From positions 62,421,968-62,485,967 of the forward strand of contig OZ023269.1 of assembly GCA_964006375.1 (NCBI GenBank): a stretch of 64,000 bases of DNA, given 5' to 3'. Positions 1 to 9,587 of this stretch are shown here, piece after piece. The first letter of the stretch is position 1; every line of letters starts with the position of its first letter. This stretch comes from Tillus elongatus (Eukaryota; Arthropoda; Insecta; Coleoptera; Cleridae). The translations under genes were made by a program, and so were the position numbers. Under the pieces are notes generated by a model. The model had not been told where the DNA came from. It made no database searches and was given only the letters and a program-made list of their open reading frames with translations.

Positions 1-10
1 TATATAGTAG

Positions 11-446
11 AAACAGTGTGCTATGTTTCATCAAAATAACTGTATTGTTTGAAAATATACAAAAAAGATTCCGAATGTAAACGTAGTGATTCCCGAAAAA
101 AAAAATGGTTTATTGATTAACCTTATAAATTAATAGTAAATTGAGCTATTTAAATTTGAAGCATTTAATGAAAATTGGCTACTATAACGCACTTACTGCG
201 TCCCGAATTTATATTCTTACAAACATGCGTTTTTGAAAACAATGTGCTATGTTTCGTCAAAATAACTTTATTGTTTGAAAATGTACAAAAAATCTGAAAG
301 TAAACATAAAGTGTTTCCGAAAAAATGGTTTATTGATTAACCTTATAAATTAATAGCAAATGGACCTATTTAAATTTGAAGCATTTAATGAAAATTCGCT
401 ACCATAATGCACTTACTGCATCCTGAATTTATTTTCTTACAACATG
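11..446. repeat. Two tandem copies of a ~226-bp AT-rich repeat
   Basis: Two head-to-tail units start near 11 and 237. Each runs from a GTGCTATGTTT block through TTATTGATTAACCTTATAAA and ATTTAAATTTGAAGCATTTA to a C(A/G)CACTTACTGC(A/G)TCC end. Degenerate single copies lie at about 4,105-4,330 and 30,960-31,140, so it is a dispersed repeat with a local tandem pair. No coding potential. Confidence 0.85.
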
Positions 447-1376
<930 letters not shown>

Positions 1377-1587
1377 AGTGGTAAGTGTACAAAAGAGTTT
1401 TTTGTTCTATCATACAAAGCTTATGTGCAAAATGGAGAAATTGAACACATACTTACGCATTTTGTTCCATTTTAAATTTATAGAATAAAAGAAATGTAAT
1501 TAGACATTGTATTCCTATACATCGCTTTAAATAAATAAATAAAAAAACAATATATTTTAACTAGTTTTATTTTTTACAATACAAAAC

Positions 1588-1954
1588 TTAATTCATAACA
1601 TGATTGTTAAATAAAAAGTATACATTAGTAAGGGCGCAAACGCAATGATTATTTAAATGATAAATGCAAGAAGGTGTAGATGCTTGAAGTGTGGGTTGTT
1701 CATCTAATTCCAAAACGAGTGCTGATGAATATTTTTTTACATAATCAGCTTTCCCCTTTCCTTTCACATAAACGACGTTGGTGTCGCTTGTAAGATGTTT
1801 GATTATTTCAGCAAAATTGTGTACTGGTGTAAAACCTGATTTCCAATCAATACAATGATGATGGTTTATTAACCATTTCGTCTGCACTTGTAAATTTTGA
1901 GGTAAATAATCCAGACTAAATGATGCTTTAAAAACATAATGACAGATCTTGGAA

Positions 1955-1957
<3 letters not shown>
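1588..1957 (-). CDS. Z-family protein, C-terminal part, open frame
   Basis: About 120 codons stay open on minus, from the edge of the (TA)n tract at 1,958 to a stop at 1,588, so the N-terminus is missing or displaced. It has the motif order HYVFKASF, a long spacer, NHHHCIDW, VYVKGKGKA and a Cys/His-rich tail with CALTNV. The Z fragments after MCP2 in the virus copies share this order (HYMFKTP, then a CMDYDCGT-like block, then a KG block), and the copies at 22,187 and 56,016 hold the matching N-terminus. This copy is diverged from the array versions and is the only one without an internal stop. I recall similar recurrent ORFs in insect genomes but cannot assign a function. It could be a separate, younger insertion. 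Confidence 0.6.

Positions 1958-2043
<86 letters not shown>
1958..2043. repeat. (TA)n microsatellite, ~86 bp
   Basis: Pure AT dinucleotide tract lying between two minus-strand open frames, the Z fragment and the 114-codon frame downstream in coordinates. Confidence 0.98.
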
Positions 2044-2046
<3 letters not shown>

Positions 2047-2047
2047 A

Positions 2048-2365
2048 TTAATTTTCGCTTTTTTCTTCACAAGCAGCAAGATAATTCCTAATCATCTTAG
2101 TAAAATGCTCCTTATAATTAAAAAATAAATGCTGGAATGTAGACTGGCTTAGTTGCTCTATAAAGTGACAACTACAAATTTGATCACTTCTATACGCTTT
2201 AATTATCTTCATTAGATGATTGTATTTTATACAAACTTGAACCCATTGATCGTCTGGCATATCTTCTATGATTCTTGAACATAGAATTTCACTACGTAAA
2301 TTGTCTTGTATACGGCTTAAGACTTCTTCAATGGTGGTTGGGGTGGTACTGCTTACATCGTTCAT
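2048..2365 (-). CDS. Small acidic-tailed helical ORF, unknown
   Basis: A minus-strand frame of about 105 codons starts at the internal Met of MNDVSSTTPTTIEEV and ends CEEKSEN before a stop. The composition is balanced and it contains ordinary residues such as Trp, Cys and His, unlike AT-rich chance frames. It looks mostly helical, with no motif I recognise. It lies on the same strand as the Z fragment and is separated from it only by the (TA)n tract, so both may come from one inserted element. It may equally be a chance frame. Confidence 0.35.
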   Translation of the reverse strand: MNDVSSTTPTTIEEVLSRIQDNLRSEILCSRIIEDMPDDQWVQVCIKYNHLMKIIKAYRSDQICSCHFIEQLSQSTFQHLFFNYKEHFTKMIRNYLAACEEKSEN

Positions 2366-2584
2366 TTTTTTTGTAAAAAAAATTTTTAACACTCTAATTA
2401 AAAACTCTCTACTTAAAAAAAACTACTTTTCTTTTATGTTAAAAACTCGCTCGCTAATATTCTTTACACTTTATTATAAATAAACTCGAACTCTTGTATA
2501 GAGGATTCTAATAATATTAATTCCCTGAGATATCTCCTGTACATATATAATACAAATTTCAAGGATAAATTTGTAAACTTGAAT

Positions 2585-2830
2585 GTGTCTGTGACCATGA
2601 AAATGTGGTTGGCCTTGACCTTAAAAAAAAATATCGCTGGCCGCGACCGTGCAGAAACACATCTGGCCTTGAGCTTAAAAAATACCTCTAGCCGTGACCG
2701 TGGGAAAATACATCTTGCCTTGACCTTAAAAATACACCTGGCCGTGACCGTGCGGAAACATATCTGGCCTTGATCTTAAAAAATACACCTGGCCGTGGGA
2801 AAATATATCGCTGGCCTTGACCTTGAAAAT
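2585..2830. repeat. Minisatellite, ~50-bp units
   Basis: Five imperfect units carry GGCCTTGACCTTAAAAA, alternating with GGCCGTGACCGTG. The GGCCTTGA cores sit near 2,611, 2,664, 2,716, 2,766 and 2,813, giving periods of 47-53 bp. It is richer in GC than its surroundings. Confidence 0.85.
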
Positions 2831-3199
2831 GCCTCCTCCTCTTCAAGGTCGTTCCAGAACAGACATTATCTCTCTACTTGTATTGATCAAAAAATTTATT
2901 CAAAATGAAAATAAAATAAAACAAAAATTACGGATGACGCCTTCAAAATGTCTACGTGATGTATGTCAATATTTAATATAAAGATAGAAGTAACTCTAAC
3001 AGTAAGTTATTATAGTTATATAATTGTTTACTGTTATTGTTTAGTTATTTTATTGTTGTAATTGTTATTACAATAACAATAACAGCAATTTAGCAGACTC
3101 TACACAATGAAAATATCGACACACATTAACTCATTATCTTGCAAGTTAAAAAAAAATTGTTAAATTTATTTTGTTTGATTTGTTTAATTAGGAAGAAGA

Positions 3200-3960
3200 A
3201 TATCCAAGAAATGGGATACCAAATCAGTTTGCTTATTTAAAACAAGGTAGTTATTGTCGTGTATGTGCTTTTTTACTTCTAAGGCTTCAAAAAAGTCGTT
3301 TACGCTTATCATTACAAAAATGTTGTGGTTTTATGCGGTTATTTACTGTCGGTCTATGTTGGGTACCGATAATATTTTTGCAAATGTAGATTTGTCAGCG
3401 TGGTTATTTCTAAATACAGACATATTTCTTTGTGTCGGTTGTTAAAATTTCTAGAAGTTTGCCCGATGTAGATTGTGTTACAATGTGTACAAGCTGCAAA
3501 TTCCAGCTTTTGTCAAAAAGCAAAATTTTTATTTCAGTTTAAATAACAAATCACGTGTGTTGTAAGATTTAAAAGCTACGTTTGTATATGAACAAGTATT
3601 TGACATTTTTGAAATGTTTTCTGGAATGGTTGCAAAATAAGTTATCGAAACATACTGTTGTCTTTTTGTCTCTAGTATTTGCATATATTGAATTAATCGC
3701 TAATTTGGATTATTTTCTCTCTATCATTATATTTATTATTTTAACAGAGTAGCCAAGTAAATGTATTTGCTTAATTATTGAAATATCTTTTTCAAAGTTG
3801 TTTTGGGTCACGAGTATTGAAAACAGGTCGTAGTCCCTTTTGTCTTCTTCACGGATCACCATATAACAAATTAGACCCCCATGAAACATTGTACAAGGAA
3901 TATAACCAAAAGACTGAAAGAAAGATTACCTTTTTTCGATCAAATATACAGAAAATCTAA
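3200..3960 (-). pseudogene. Penelope-like element, RT tail and GIY-YIG domain remnant
   Basis: Minus-strand reading gives a GIY-YIG core (IYIGQTSRNF, then NNRHKE) at about 3,420-3,500, broken by frameshifts downstream. Upstream, near 3,520-3,600, is the linker typical of Penelope-like elements (AFKSYNTTRDLLF-like reading). The paralogue at 30,090-30,900 is better preserved. Penelope-like elements encode a reverse transcriptase fused to a GIY-YIG endonuclease. Only the C-terminal part is recognisable here. Confidence 0.65.
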
Positions 3961-4104
3961 AGAAAAGTCATAAACTGTTCTCCAAAAAAGAAATAAACGT
4001 CTGGACGCAGCAAGTGCATTATGGAAGTGAATTTTCATAATAATGTTTGCTATTAAAAAGCAAATATGTCTTTAATGCAAGCAGGCATCAATTGGCTTAC
4101 CTAA

Positions 4105-4330
4105 AACCTATAACGATGAACTATATTTTATCAAAATAAGTTCTTGTTTGAAAACGTACAAAAAATTTCCGAAATTAAACTTAAAATATTATCGAGAAAA
4201 CTGGTTTCCTAGCCAACAAACCTGAGGTTAATAGCAAATTGAGTTATTTAAATTTGAATTATTTAGTGAAAATTGGCTACCAAGACGCAATTACGGCGTC
4301 TCGATTTTTTCTTACAAACATTCTCCATAT
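4105..4330. repeat. Degenerate copy of the 226-bp repeat
   Basis: Shares TATTTAAATTTGAA, GTGAAAATTGGCTACCA and TTTCTTACAAACAT with the tandem units at 11-446. Its paralogue at 30,960-31,140 has lost the first ~80 bp. Confidence 0.75.
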
Positions 4331-4560
4331 GTTGATGAAAAATCAAAAATGAAATAACATAAAGGATATTCGAAAATAAAAATTGTATGTATCACCAACG
4401 ACTTAAAGGCAATCCTGTGATTGTCAAGATAATTTTATAAGATGCAGTTCAAGAGATACAACGTTTTCTTGTGTCTTGTATACTAACAACTATATTAAGC
4501 TTTACCGTATATATAAACAGATAAAAACTGAAACTATTTCTAATTCTAAATATTTTTAAA

Positions 4561-4743
4561 GACGCCCTCTCGTGGCGCAGGTGGCTAGGTGCCAGCCTGC
4601 AAAGCGAGAGGTCCCGGGTTCGATTCCCGGGCGAGCCAAGTTGACTTTGTCTGGAAAATTTGTAAATAATATTAAATGATGGGAAAGAATATGCTAATGG
4701 CCTGAGATGCCGCAGCCAATAATATTAGATTTAAAAAATATAT
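4561..4743 (+). mobile_element. tRNA-derived SINE insertion with 11-bp TSD
   Basis: The tRNA-like head has a pol III A box (TGGCGCAGGTGG, 4,573-4,584), a GCA anticodon position (4,599-4,601, Cys-like), a B box (GGTTCGATTCC, 4,617-4,627) and a 6-bp T stem. A ~115-bp unrelated body and an A/T-rich tail follow. The 11-bp direct repeat ATATTTTTAAA flanks it at 4,550-4,560 and 4,744-4,754. The paralogous block has a single copy of this site at 31,359-31,369, so it is an unoccupied target. The acceptor stem pairs for only 4 of 7 positions, which argues against a working tRNA. Confidence 0.88.
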
Positions 4744-4754
4744 ATATTTTTAAA

Positions 4755-5754
4755 AATCACAAGTTTGCTCATTAACGAATTTTTCTATGAAAATTAGGGA
4801 AAACTTATCGACCGTAAACTTAACCAAAACTATGCCAAGGGATCAGAGAAAGGGTTGATTTAAAATGAATTTTCTGGAAATATTTTAGTAAAATGAAGGA
4901 CAATGACGGATGAAGCTGAAACGTAAGGATCTGTTGAACACTGTTGTAGGGACATTTTCTTCACATAACTCGTATTAGTTTTAGGTTCTTCGGCTAAATT
5001 TTGCCAATTACGTTTTAAATCGCGACTTTGATGTTTTGAGGAAAACCTCAATTTTTTTGGAAATGCCTATAACTTTTTTGTCTTTTAACTAACACGCGAA
5101 ATAAATTGTACTCCGGTTTACAGCTTTAAAATTAAATTTATTTATTTATTCAACGCTTGTAGGGTTACAATTCATTAAAAAATACGAGAACTGCAAAGAC
5201 ACAAGGCTAAGTCTAAGACAGAACTGATGAAAATTATAAATCTACACATATTTAATAACTTGGGTGGTATGATGTCGATCATGTGACATCAGGTCATTGG
5301 TGTGGAAGTTTACAATAAAAAATACTAAATTGCATTATTAAAGTTCACAGGGTACATTAATAATATTTCATCAGATCATTATCTAAATAAACTTGCTAAA
5401 TTAGATATACGTATTATAAAGGAAACATTTATAAATGCTGAAATGCAGAATTGCATAAACTATACTATAATGTAAATTAATAATTAGATGTAAAATATTC
5501 CCATATACTTATACACAGGTCGATTACATAATTCCTCCATGCCCAGATGAAAACATAGGTCTTAGTGACGTAGTTTTTCAGGTTAATGTCTTCTAAGGGA
5601 ATTTCCTTATCTCTGAAGTTGACATTTCACTTGGCACTCGGTTCATTATAATGTCTCTATATCTGTACAAACAAAACATTGTATAATAACAAAAGTAATA
5701 CGATATATAAGATAATAGTCCATATGCTAAAACTTGAATGAAATAGTGGTAATT
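4755..5754. other. Duplicated non-coding stretch
   Basis: Matches 31,370-32,345 closely. It holds a 63-codon minus frame (4,860-5,051) also present in the paralogue, but with no motif; shared ancestry explains its retention. A hydrophobic minus-strand stretch at about 5,640-5,750, just past the env-like stop, could be its former transmembrane segment. No gene called. Confidence 0.5.
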
Positions 5755-6156
5755 TTATAGTCTGTAATGCATCTTTCGTATGCAGCATATGCAGATGGGC
5801 TGTAGATCATCAAGGTTGACTGGATCTAATGTCAATGTCGCTATTTTTTTCTTGAAATTTAGTTGATTCATTTTCGTTTCTGGAATCTCCAAATGTGTAA
5901 TTCGTTTCAAAGGGCTCTTGTAAGATCGAATAATTTGTTGTCCAAATTGTATCTGGCAATCTTCGGGAATACCAATTATGTATGCACCTTCTAAGATAAC
6001 AGTAACTTTGTTATTTGAGAACTTTTTGTTGACTATAGTTTCTTGAGGAAACACTGCAATCCATTGATCGTCGTTTACTTTCTGTATTTTTGGGTGATTA
6101 AGTTGAGCGGGATGCTGTATACAATTTTCGTAGTTGTGGGAAAATTACATAAGTGG
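5755..6156 (-). pseudogene. Env-like (insect retroelement F-type) C-terminal fragment, candidate
   Basis: About 130 open codons on minus follow a stop near 6,157. The pattern is a Cys-containing start, QWIAVFPQETIV, VILEGAYIIGIP, EDCQI, then a Lys-rich stretch and a stop at 5,755. A hydrophobic run follows that stop. A W-x-P-E-T block, a G-x-Y-hydrophobic block and C-x-I resemble the region before the membrane anchor in env-like proteins of insect LTR elements. The paralogue (32,350-32,740) carries a 1-nt deletion. The attribution rests on pattern only; an unrelated membrane protein is possible. Confidence 0.42.
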
Positions 6157-6298
6157 AATCTCACAAGGGCTGTCTTCATTTACTTCTTGGGTGCTCTGTG
6201 GCAGAGATACATATTCTGCGGCAATAATTTATTTGCATGGACTACTTGATAAACTGTAGTATCTCTCGTTTAGGAAGAGGTTAGGGTATTAAGATCAT

Positions 6299-6550
6299 TT
6301 GGCGGTGATTGTAAGCGGAGGAAATAAGGGTGACCTAGAAAATAATATTAACTGGTCAGTGACAAGGGTGGAAAACTGGATGGCAAATAGTGGACTACAT
6401 CTTGAGCCTCACAAAACTGAGAATATAGTGCTAGTGGGACGAAGAACACTGAGAACAGTAACCGTCAAGTTGGGGAATGCAGAAAATTCTGGTCTTATCT
6501 CTTTATGGTGTTCAGTAACGTTAACAATGATAGGACGGATACTGGATCCA
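6299..6550 (+). pseudogene. Jockey-like ORF2 reverse transcriptase fragment
   Basis: The frame reads LAVIVSGGNKGDLENNINWS, then ENWMANSGLHLEPHKTE. This is the stretch just after the Y/F-A-D-D catalytic box in Jockey/R1-type reverse transcriptases, where W....GL.L...K.E is diagnostic. The box itself is cut off at the 5' edge here; the copy at 59,430 keeps it in altered form. It may derive from the same family as the ORF1/EN pieces at 9,588 and 37,980. It is absent from the paralogous block, where 32,745 skips it. Confidence 0.75.
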
Positions 6551-6745
6551 AAAGTGACGAGAGAAAAAAACGAGCCTGAAGTCTACGGTCGGTTACCTCT
6601 AATAGACGCTCATTTGTCACGGCTAGATGCTTGAGATTATCGTTGTGGTGTTAAGGGGAAGATAGAGGATTGCGAGGGTGATAAAATAAGTGATATATTT
6701 ATCTTGACTGCAATGTATGCAAGAATAAGAATATTTTTGATAAAC

Positions 6746-7577
6746 ATATGATCAAAGTTGTTCATGTTTTTCTAACGTTATTCTATCGATCCGTTTGTAA
6801 TATCACAATAACAAAGCTAGGTCGTTTAGTGTTTGAGGATGTTTTGATGGACCACAAGCCTTTCGTTTAATTAATCAGATTTGGTAATTCATACGTTTCC
6901 CATTTTCAATATGGTACCAGGATCTTTTTATTTTGGACAATCGACTGTAATAATTGATTCCGTGTAACTTCGCTGTGGTGGATAAGTTTCACATGCAGCG
7001 CATGTACTCAATGCAACTTCAATGCCTTATCTGCGTTGACTGCCCCAATCAAAAAAAGCAATTTTTTTCGCTCTGGGCTTTAGTTATACGTAGCAGCAAT
7101 TCACTGAAAAAACACGCTTCTATAGTCTTTGAAAATATGACACATGTAGCAAGGCGGTATGCAGTAGCAAATACGGCCATCCTTCAGCATTGTATTGTAT
7201 GTAGTAGCATGCCAACCGGCTTGAATTAGAGCTCTTGTTTCATCACTGTTTGCTTCCAAAAGTGTTCGAATTGCTGTAACTATACCAGGATTTCTCACAT
7301 GTTCAATAATCGGGCTGCTGGATTGGATGTTACTTGTACATCTCCAGTCGTGCTACTCGTCTCAATACTGCCATTTACTAGTAGAACAGTTGAAGACTAA
7401 ATGTAGAAAATATCTTGTTAGTTAATTGCAGAATCACAGATATCATTATGGGCAAGCGAACTGGTTTGAGAAGCCTATGTGTGTATTTCTTTCCATTTGA
7501 TTGACTCGTCGTGCACAGGGTCAGCGAATATATGTAGTTTGCTTAACATCGGTACCCAATGAATCTAGATACTGCAT
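6746..7577 (-). pseudogene. MCP: Major capsid protein (double jelly-roll), copy A
   Basis: Read on minus from Met at 7,577 (MQYLDSLGY-like start). Motif blocks include INGSI, a GxVTAIRTLLEANSDETRAL block, CIPPCYMCHIFKDYRS and, further on, the YELPNL, GLWSIKTSSNTE-like core. MCP builds the icosahedral shell of adinto/Maverick-type particles. Several frame changes break it, and the gene is cut at 6,746 where the duplicated block joins, so the C-terminal strand block and the DCSKYRESENP block seen in copies D and E are absent. The longest open part, 7,101-7,298, covers only 65 codons. Confidence 0.75.
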
Positions 7578-7644
7578 GTGCTCCCAAGATGGAATCGCCT
7601 ACGATGGAGGTAGCGAAGATACTGAAGCTGGGGCGGCTTGATTA

Positions 7645-8306
7645 CTAGTATTTATAATCAATATAATATGATGGTCTCTGTCTCAATGCCAATATCACAA
7701 TATCACCTTGAAACATCACAGGTACTGAATTCTGATCGATAATGTCGTAAGAGGCATAAAAACCTTATTATATGGTTTTATATCAACCGCATAATCTGGA
7801 TCTACCATAGGAGTATACTCATATACTGTATGCGTAGGTTTGCCGTCCACAATATTACACTCACAATTTCGACCGGTAAATCGGAAACATAAAGTTTACC
7901 AGCGGTAAGACGTTTAGAAAACCCCAATATTGGTGCTATCGAAGCATCGGTAGAAAAGTCTATATGATACTGAGATGGTATCTCACATTTTATAGTGTTG
8001 TTGTTGGCTATTAGTGAAAACAGCTTTACCAGGTCGATGTTGTTCTCTACTGCGGGGTACTTGTGTTTATATTTAATGTAAGACACAGTGTTCATTCTGA
8101 ATGTACTTGTCGATATCACTAATTTCATTCGAACCATCAGGAATAATTATTTCTAGTCGACTCTTTTCACCACTCACAGCAGAACAGTAGTGAAACGTTT
8201 TACACCCACGCCTATATATAGTGTTATATCTGTGAAGGTTTGCAAGCGCGAGCGATTAATCAAAGTGTAGTTTTAACACTAATGGTGGAAATATTTCAAT
8301 CGCCAT
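7645..8306 (-). pseudogene. Penton-like / jelly-roll protein candidate, copy A
   Basis: It lies immediately upstream of MCP on the same strand, where penton-type proteins sit in these elements. Motifs in order: a leader with LEIIIPDGS, ANNNTIKCEIPSQYHIDFST, APILGFSKRLTAG, YVSDLPVEI, then PGY-VDIKPY and PPYYVDYKY at the end. The 111-codon open stretch 7,802-8,137 is the largest piece. Frameshifts separate the leader, middle and tail. The penton assignment is by position and length only; that the gene is conserved across nine copies or parts in this window is directly visible. Confidence 0.6.
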
Positions 8307-8339
8307 TGAAAGCAAGCGTACGCGCAATGACTGAAACAC

Positions 8340-8622
8340 AAAGACTACTGTTTAAGTCTTTTATTTAAAAATTGTAAACATAAGTGACCACATTATAGGT
8401 TATATAGTTTTGGTATACATCATGATTATACAACATCAATCCTCTAGATCGTGATTGTTGAGAGACAAGCACGATCTAGATTATTGATGCCTTGATTACT
8501 CGTGAAACGTTCGTTAAGTTTAGTGTCTGGGCCACAAATCTGATAGCCAGGTACGTGCAGCTCAACAGGTAATTTTTTGATGACTGTGTCAGCAAGACCT
8601 ACACCTTGGCACACCAACTGTT
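8340..8622 (-). pseudogene. PLA2-like protein fused to protease tail, copy A
   Basis: Minus-strand reading has the parvovirus-VP1-type phospholipase A2 signature: a PGYQICGP calcium-loop block, a LKERF block and NLDRACL. The His-Asp pair that should follow is present only in another frame. The start ATG seen in copies B and C is missing. Past the PLA2 remnant the reading changes to a YNHDVYQ block and a degenerate CGHLCL-like end, which is the C-terminus of the protease, so two genes are joined. Known members of this PLA2 family help virions leave endosomes. This copy is dead. Confidence 0.65.
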
Positions 8623-8699
8623 AATAAGGTATGATATATCTGCGTAATTATATAGGATGTAGCAGTACAAAGTTTTAGTTCAGTTAATGATGCGTATTG

Positions 8700-9440
8700 T
8701 AAAACACGCAAAAGCCCACAGTCACAAAGACCACATCATCATGACCCAAAACAGCAAAGACATTGAGTTCTTTTACCAAGTTTCAGTTTCAGTTAGATGT
8801 TTGATATGTGGTCCAAGTGGTTATGGTTAACAAATATTATGTTAAGTTTGTTGTTTGGTCCAAACAGCTAAAAATTTGAAAACGTATACGTATACTCAAA
8901 GCTTTTATATATTAGCCTAAATATAGCATGTTAAAGGAGGTGTTGTGTGATACAAAAGGTGTTGGATACTATTTATACAGTGAAACCGAAGAGATATTAA
9001 ATCCAGCACATGAAAAGAGCAATTAAATTTTTATATTACATGATATAGCCTGTGATAAGCAAGATAAAATAAAATCGTATATTTCTATGTGTAGATATTA
9101 AGACATTGACAGTTTCTACTTGTGTCTGAAACAGTTGGTGCGTGATAATGCTGACATCATAGTTTTATTTAAACAAGATGAAATTACTACATACAGACTG
9201 GAGATAACTTCTCTGGCCTCACTGTGAAGCCAGTAGTATGGTACAGTTTCACCAAGTAAGGGCAACAACGATCAATGAATTGAATACGAAATTAGTCTTG
9301 TGTATGATGATCATGTAACTCCCGATATGAGTTTTGGAAAGTTGAAACTGCCTTGTGGTGGATTTCGGCAAAACACGCATATTACGGTGGCTGTTGTTAA
9401 AGATACTGATTTAACACAAGGGGTTTGATCATTTTCTATC
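8700..9440 (+). pseudogene. Packaging ATPase (A32/FtsK type), copy A
   Basis: Divergent from PLA2 across a ~75-bp gap. A Walker A remnant reads CGPSGYG and then runs into a stop where Lys-Thr should be (about 8,805-8,835). Next come KFENVYVYS-like, the KEVLCDTKGVGYYLYSE block, a Walker B remnant (FILHDIACDKQD-like reading), FYLCLKQLVRDNAD and DHVTPDMSFGKL. The order matches the virion DNA-packaging ATPase of adinto/Maverick elements. Stops and frameshifts recur throughout. Paralogues: B and C (same strand), D and E (minus). Confidence 0.8.
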
Positions 9441-9584
9441 TCTCGGTTAACTGAACAAGGTAGGTATTCAAATGTTCGGTTCACGAACGAATGTTAAGTT
9501 TATATCCTATTGGTGTCAAATACTATGTTGATAAATATTTCGCAGAGAAATATTCACGTGATACAAAAACATAAAGTGTTATTT
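9441..9584 (+). pseudogene. 5' part of the W-D-D gene, copy A
   Basis: Directly after the ATPase the reading continues SLYPIGVKYYVDKYFAEKYS, then breaks into retrotransposon sequence at about 9,585. In D and E the same start leads into the longer unknown gene with GTNHLWELICL and EYVHWDDIN. It is therefore truncated by the retrotransposon junction. Confidence 0.6.
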
Positions 9585-9587
9585 ATT

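Larger units (their letters stand above)
2881..6745. repeat. Duplicated block, copy 1 (paralogue 29,775-33,100)
   Basis: Sequence from TATTGATCAAAAAATTTATT at 2,881 matches 29,775 onward almost base for base (offset about 26.9 kb), with indels. Copy 1 has a SINE at 4,561 and an RT fragment at 6,299 that copy 2 lacks. Copy 2 lacks about 82 bp corresponding to ~4,080-4,160. Its distal part also matches 59,700-59,910. At 6,745 this block jumps directly into MCP of copy A, skipping the ~2.1 kb that copy 2 keeps at 32,950-35,110. Confidence 0.9.

Noticed and set aside
4571..4640. A functional tRNA-Cys gene
   Set aside because: The A and B boxes are good but the acceptor stem is mostly unpaired, and the sequence continues into a SINE body flanked by target duplications.
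4860..5051. Conserved 63-codon protein shared by 4,860-5,051 and 31,464-31,655
   Set aside because: Both lie inside a recent duplicated block, so identity reflects shared DNA; no motif, start context or third copy supports a gene.
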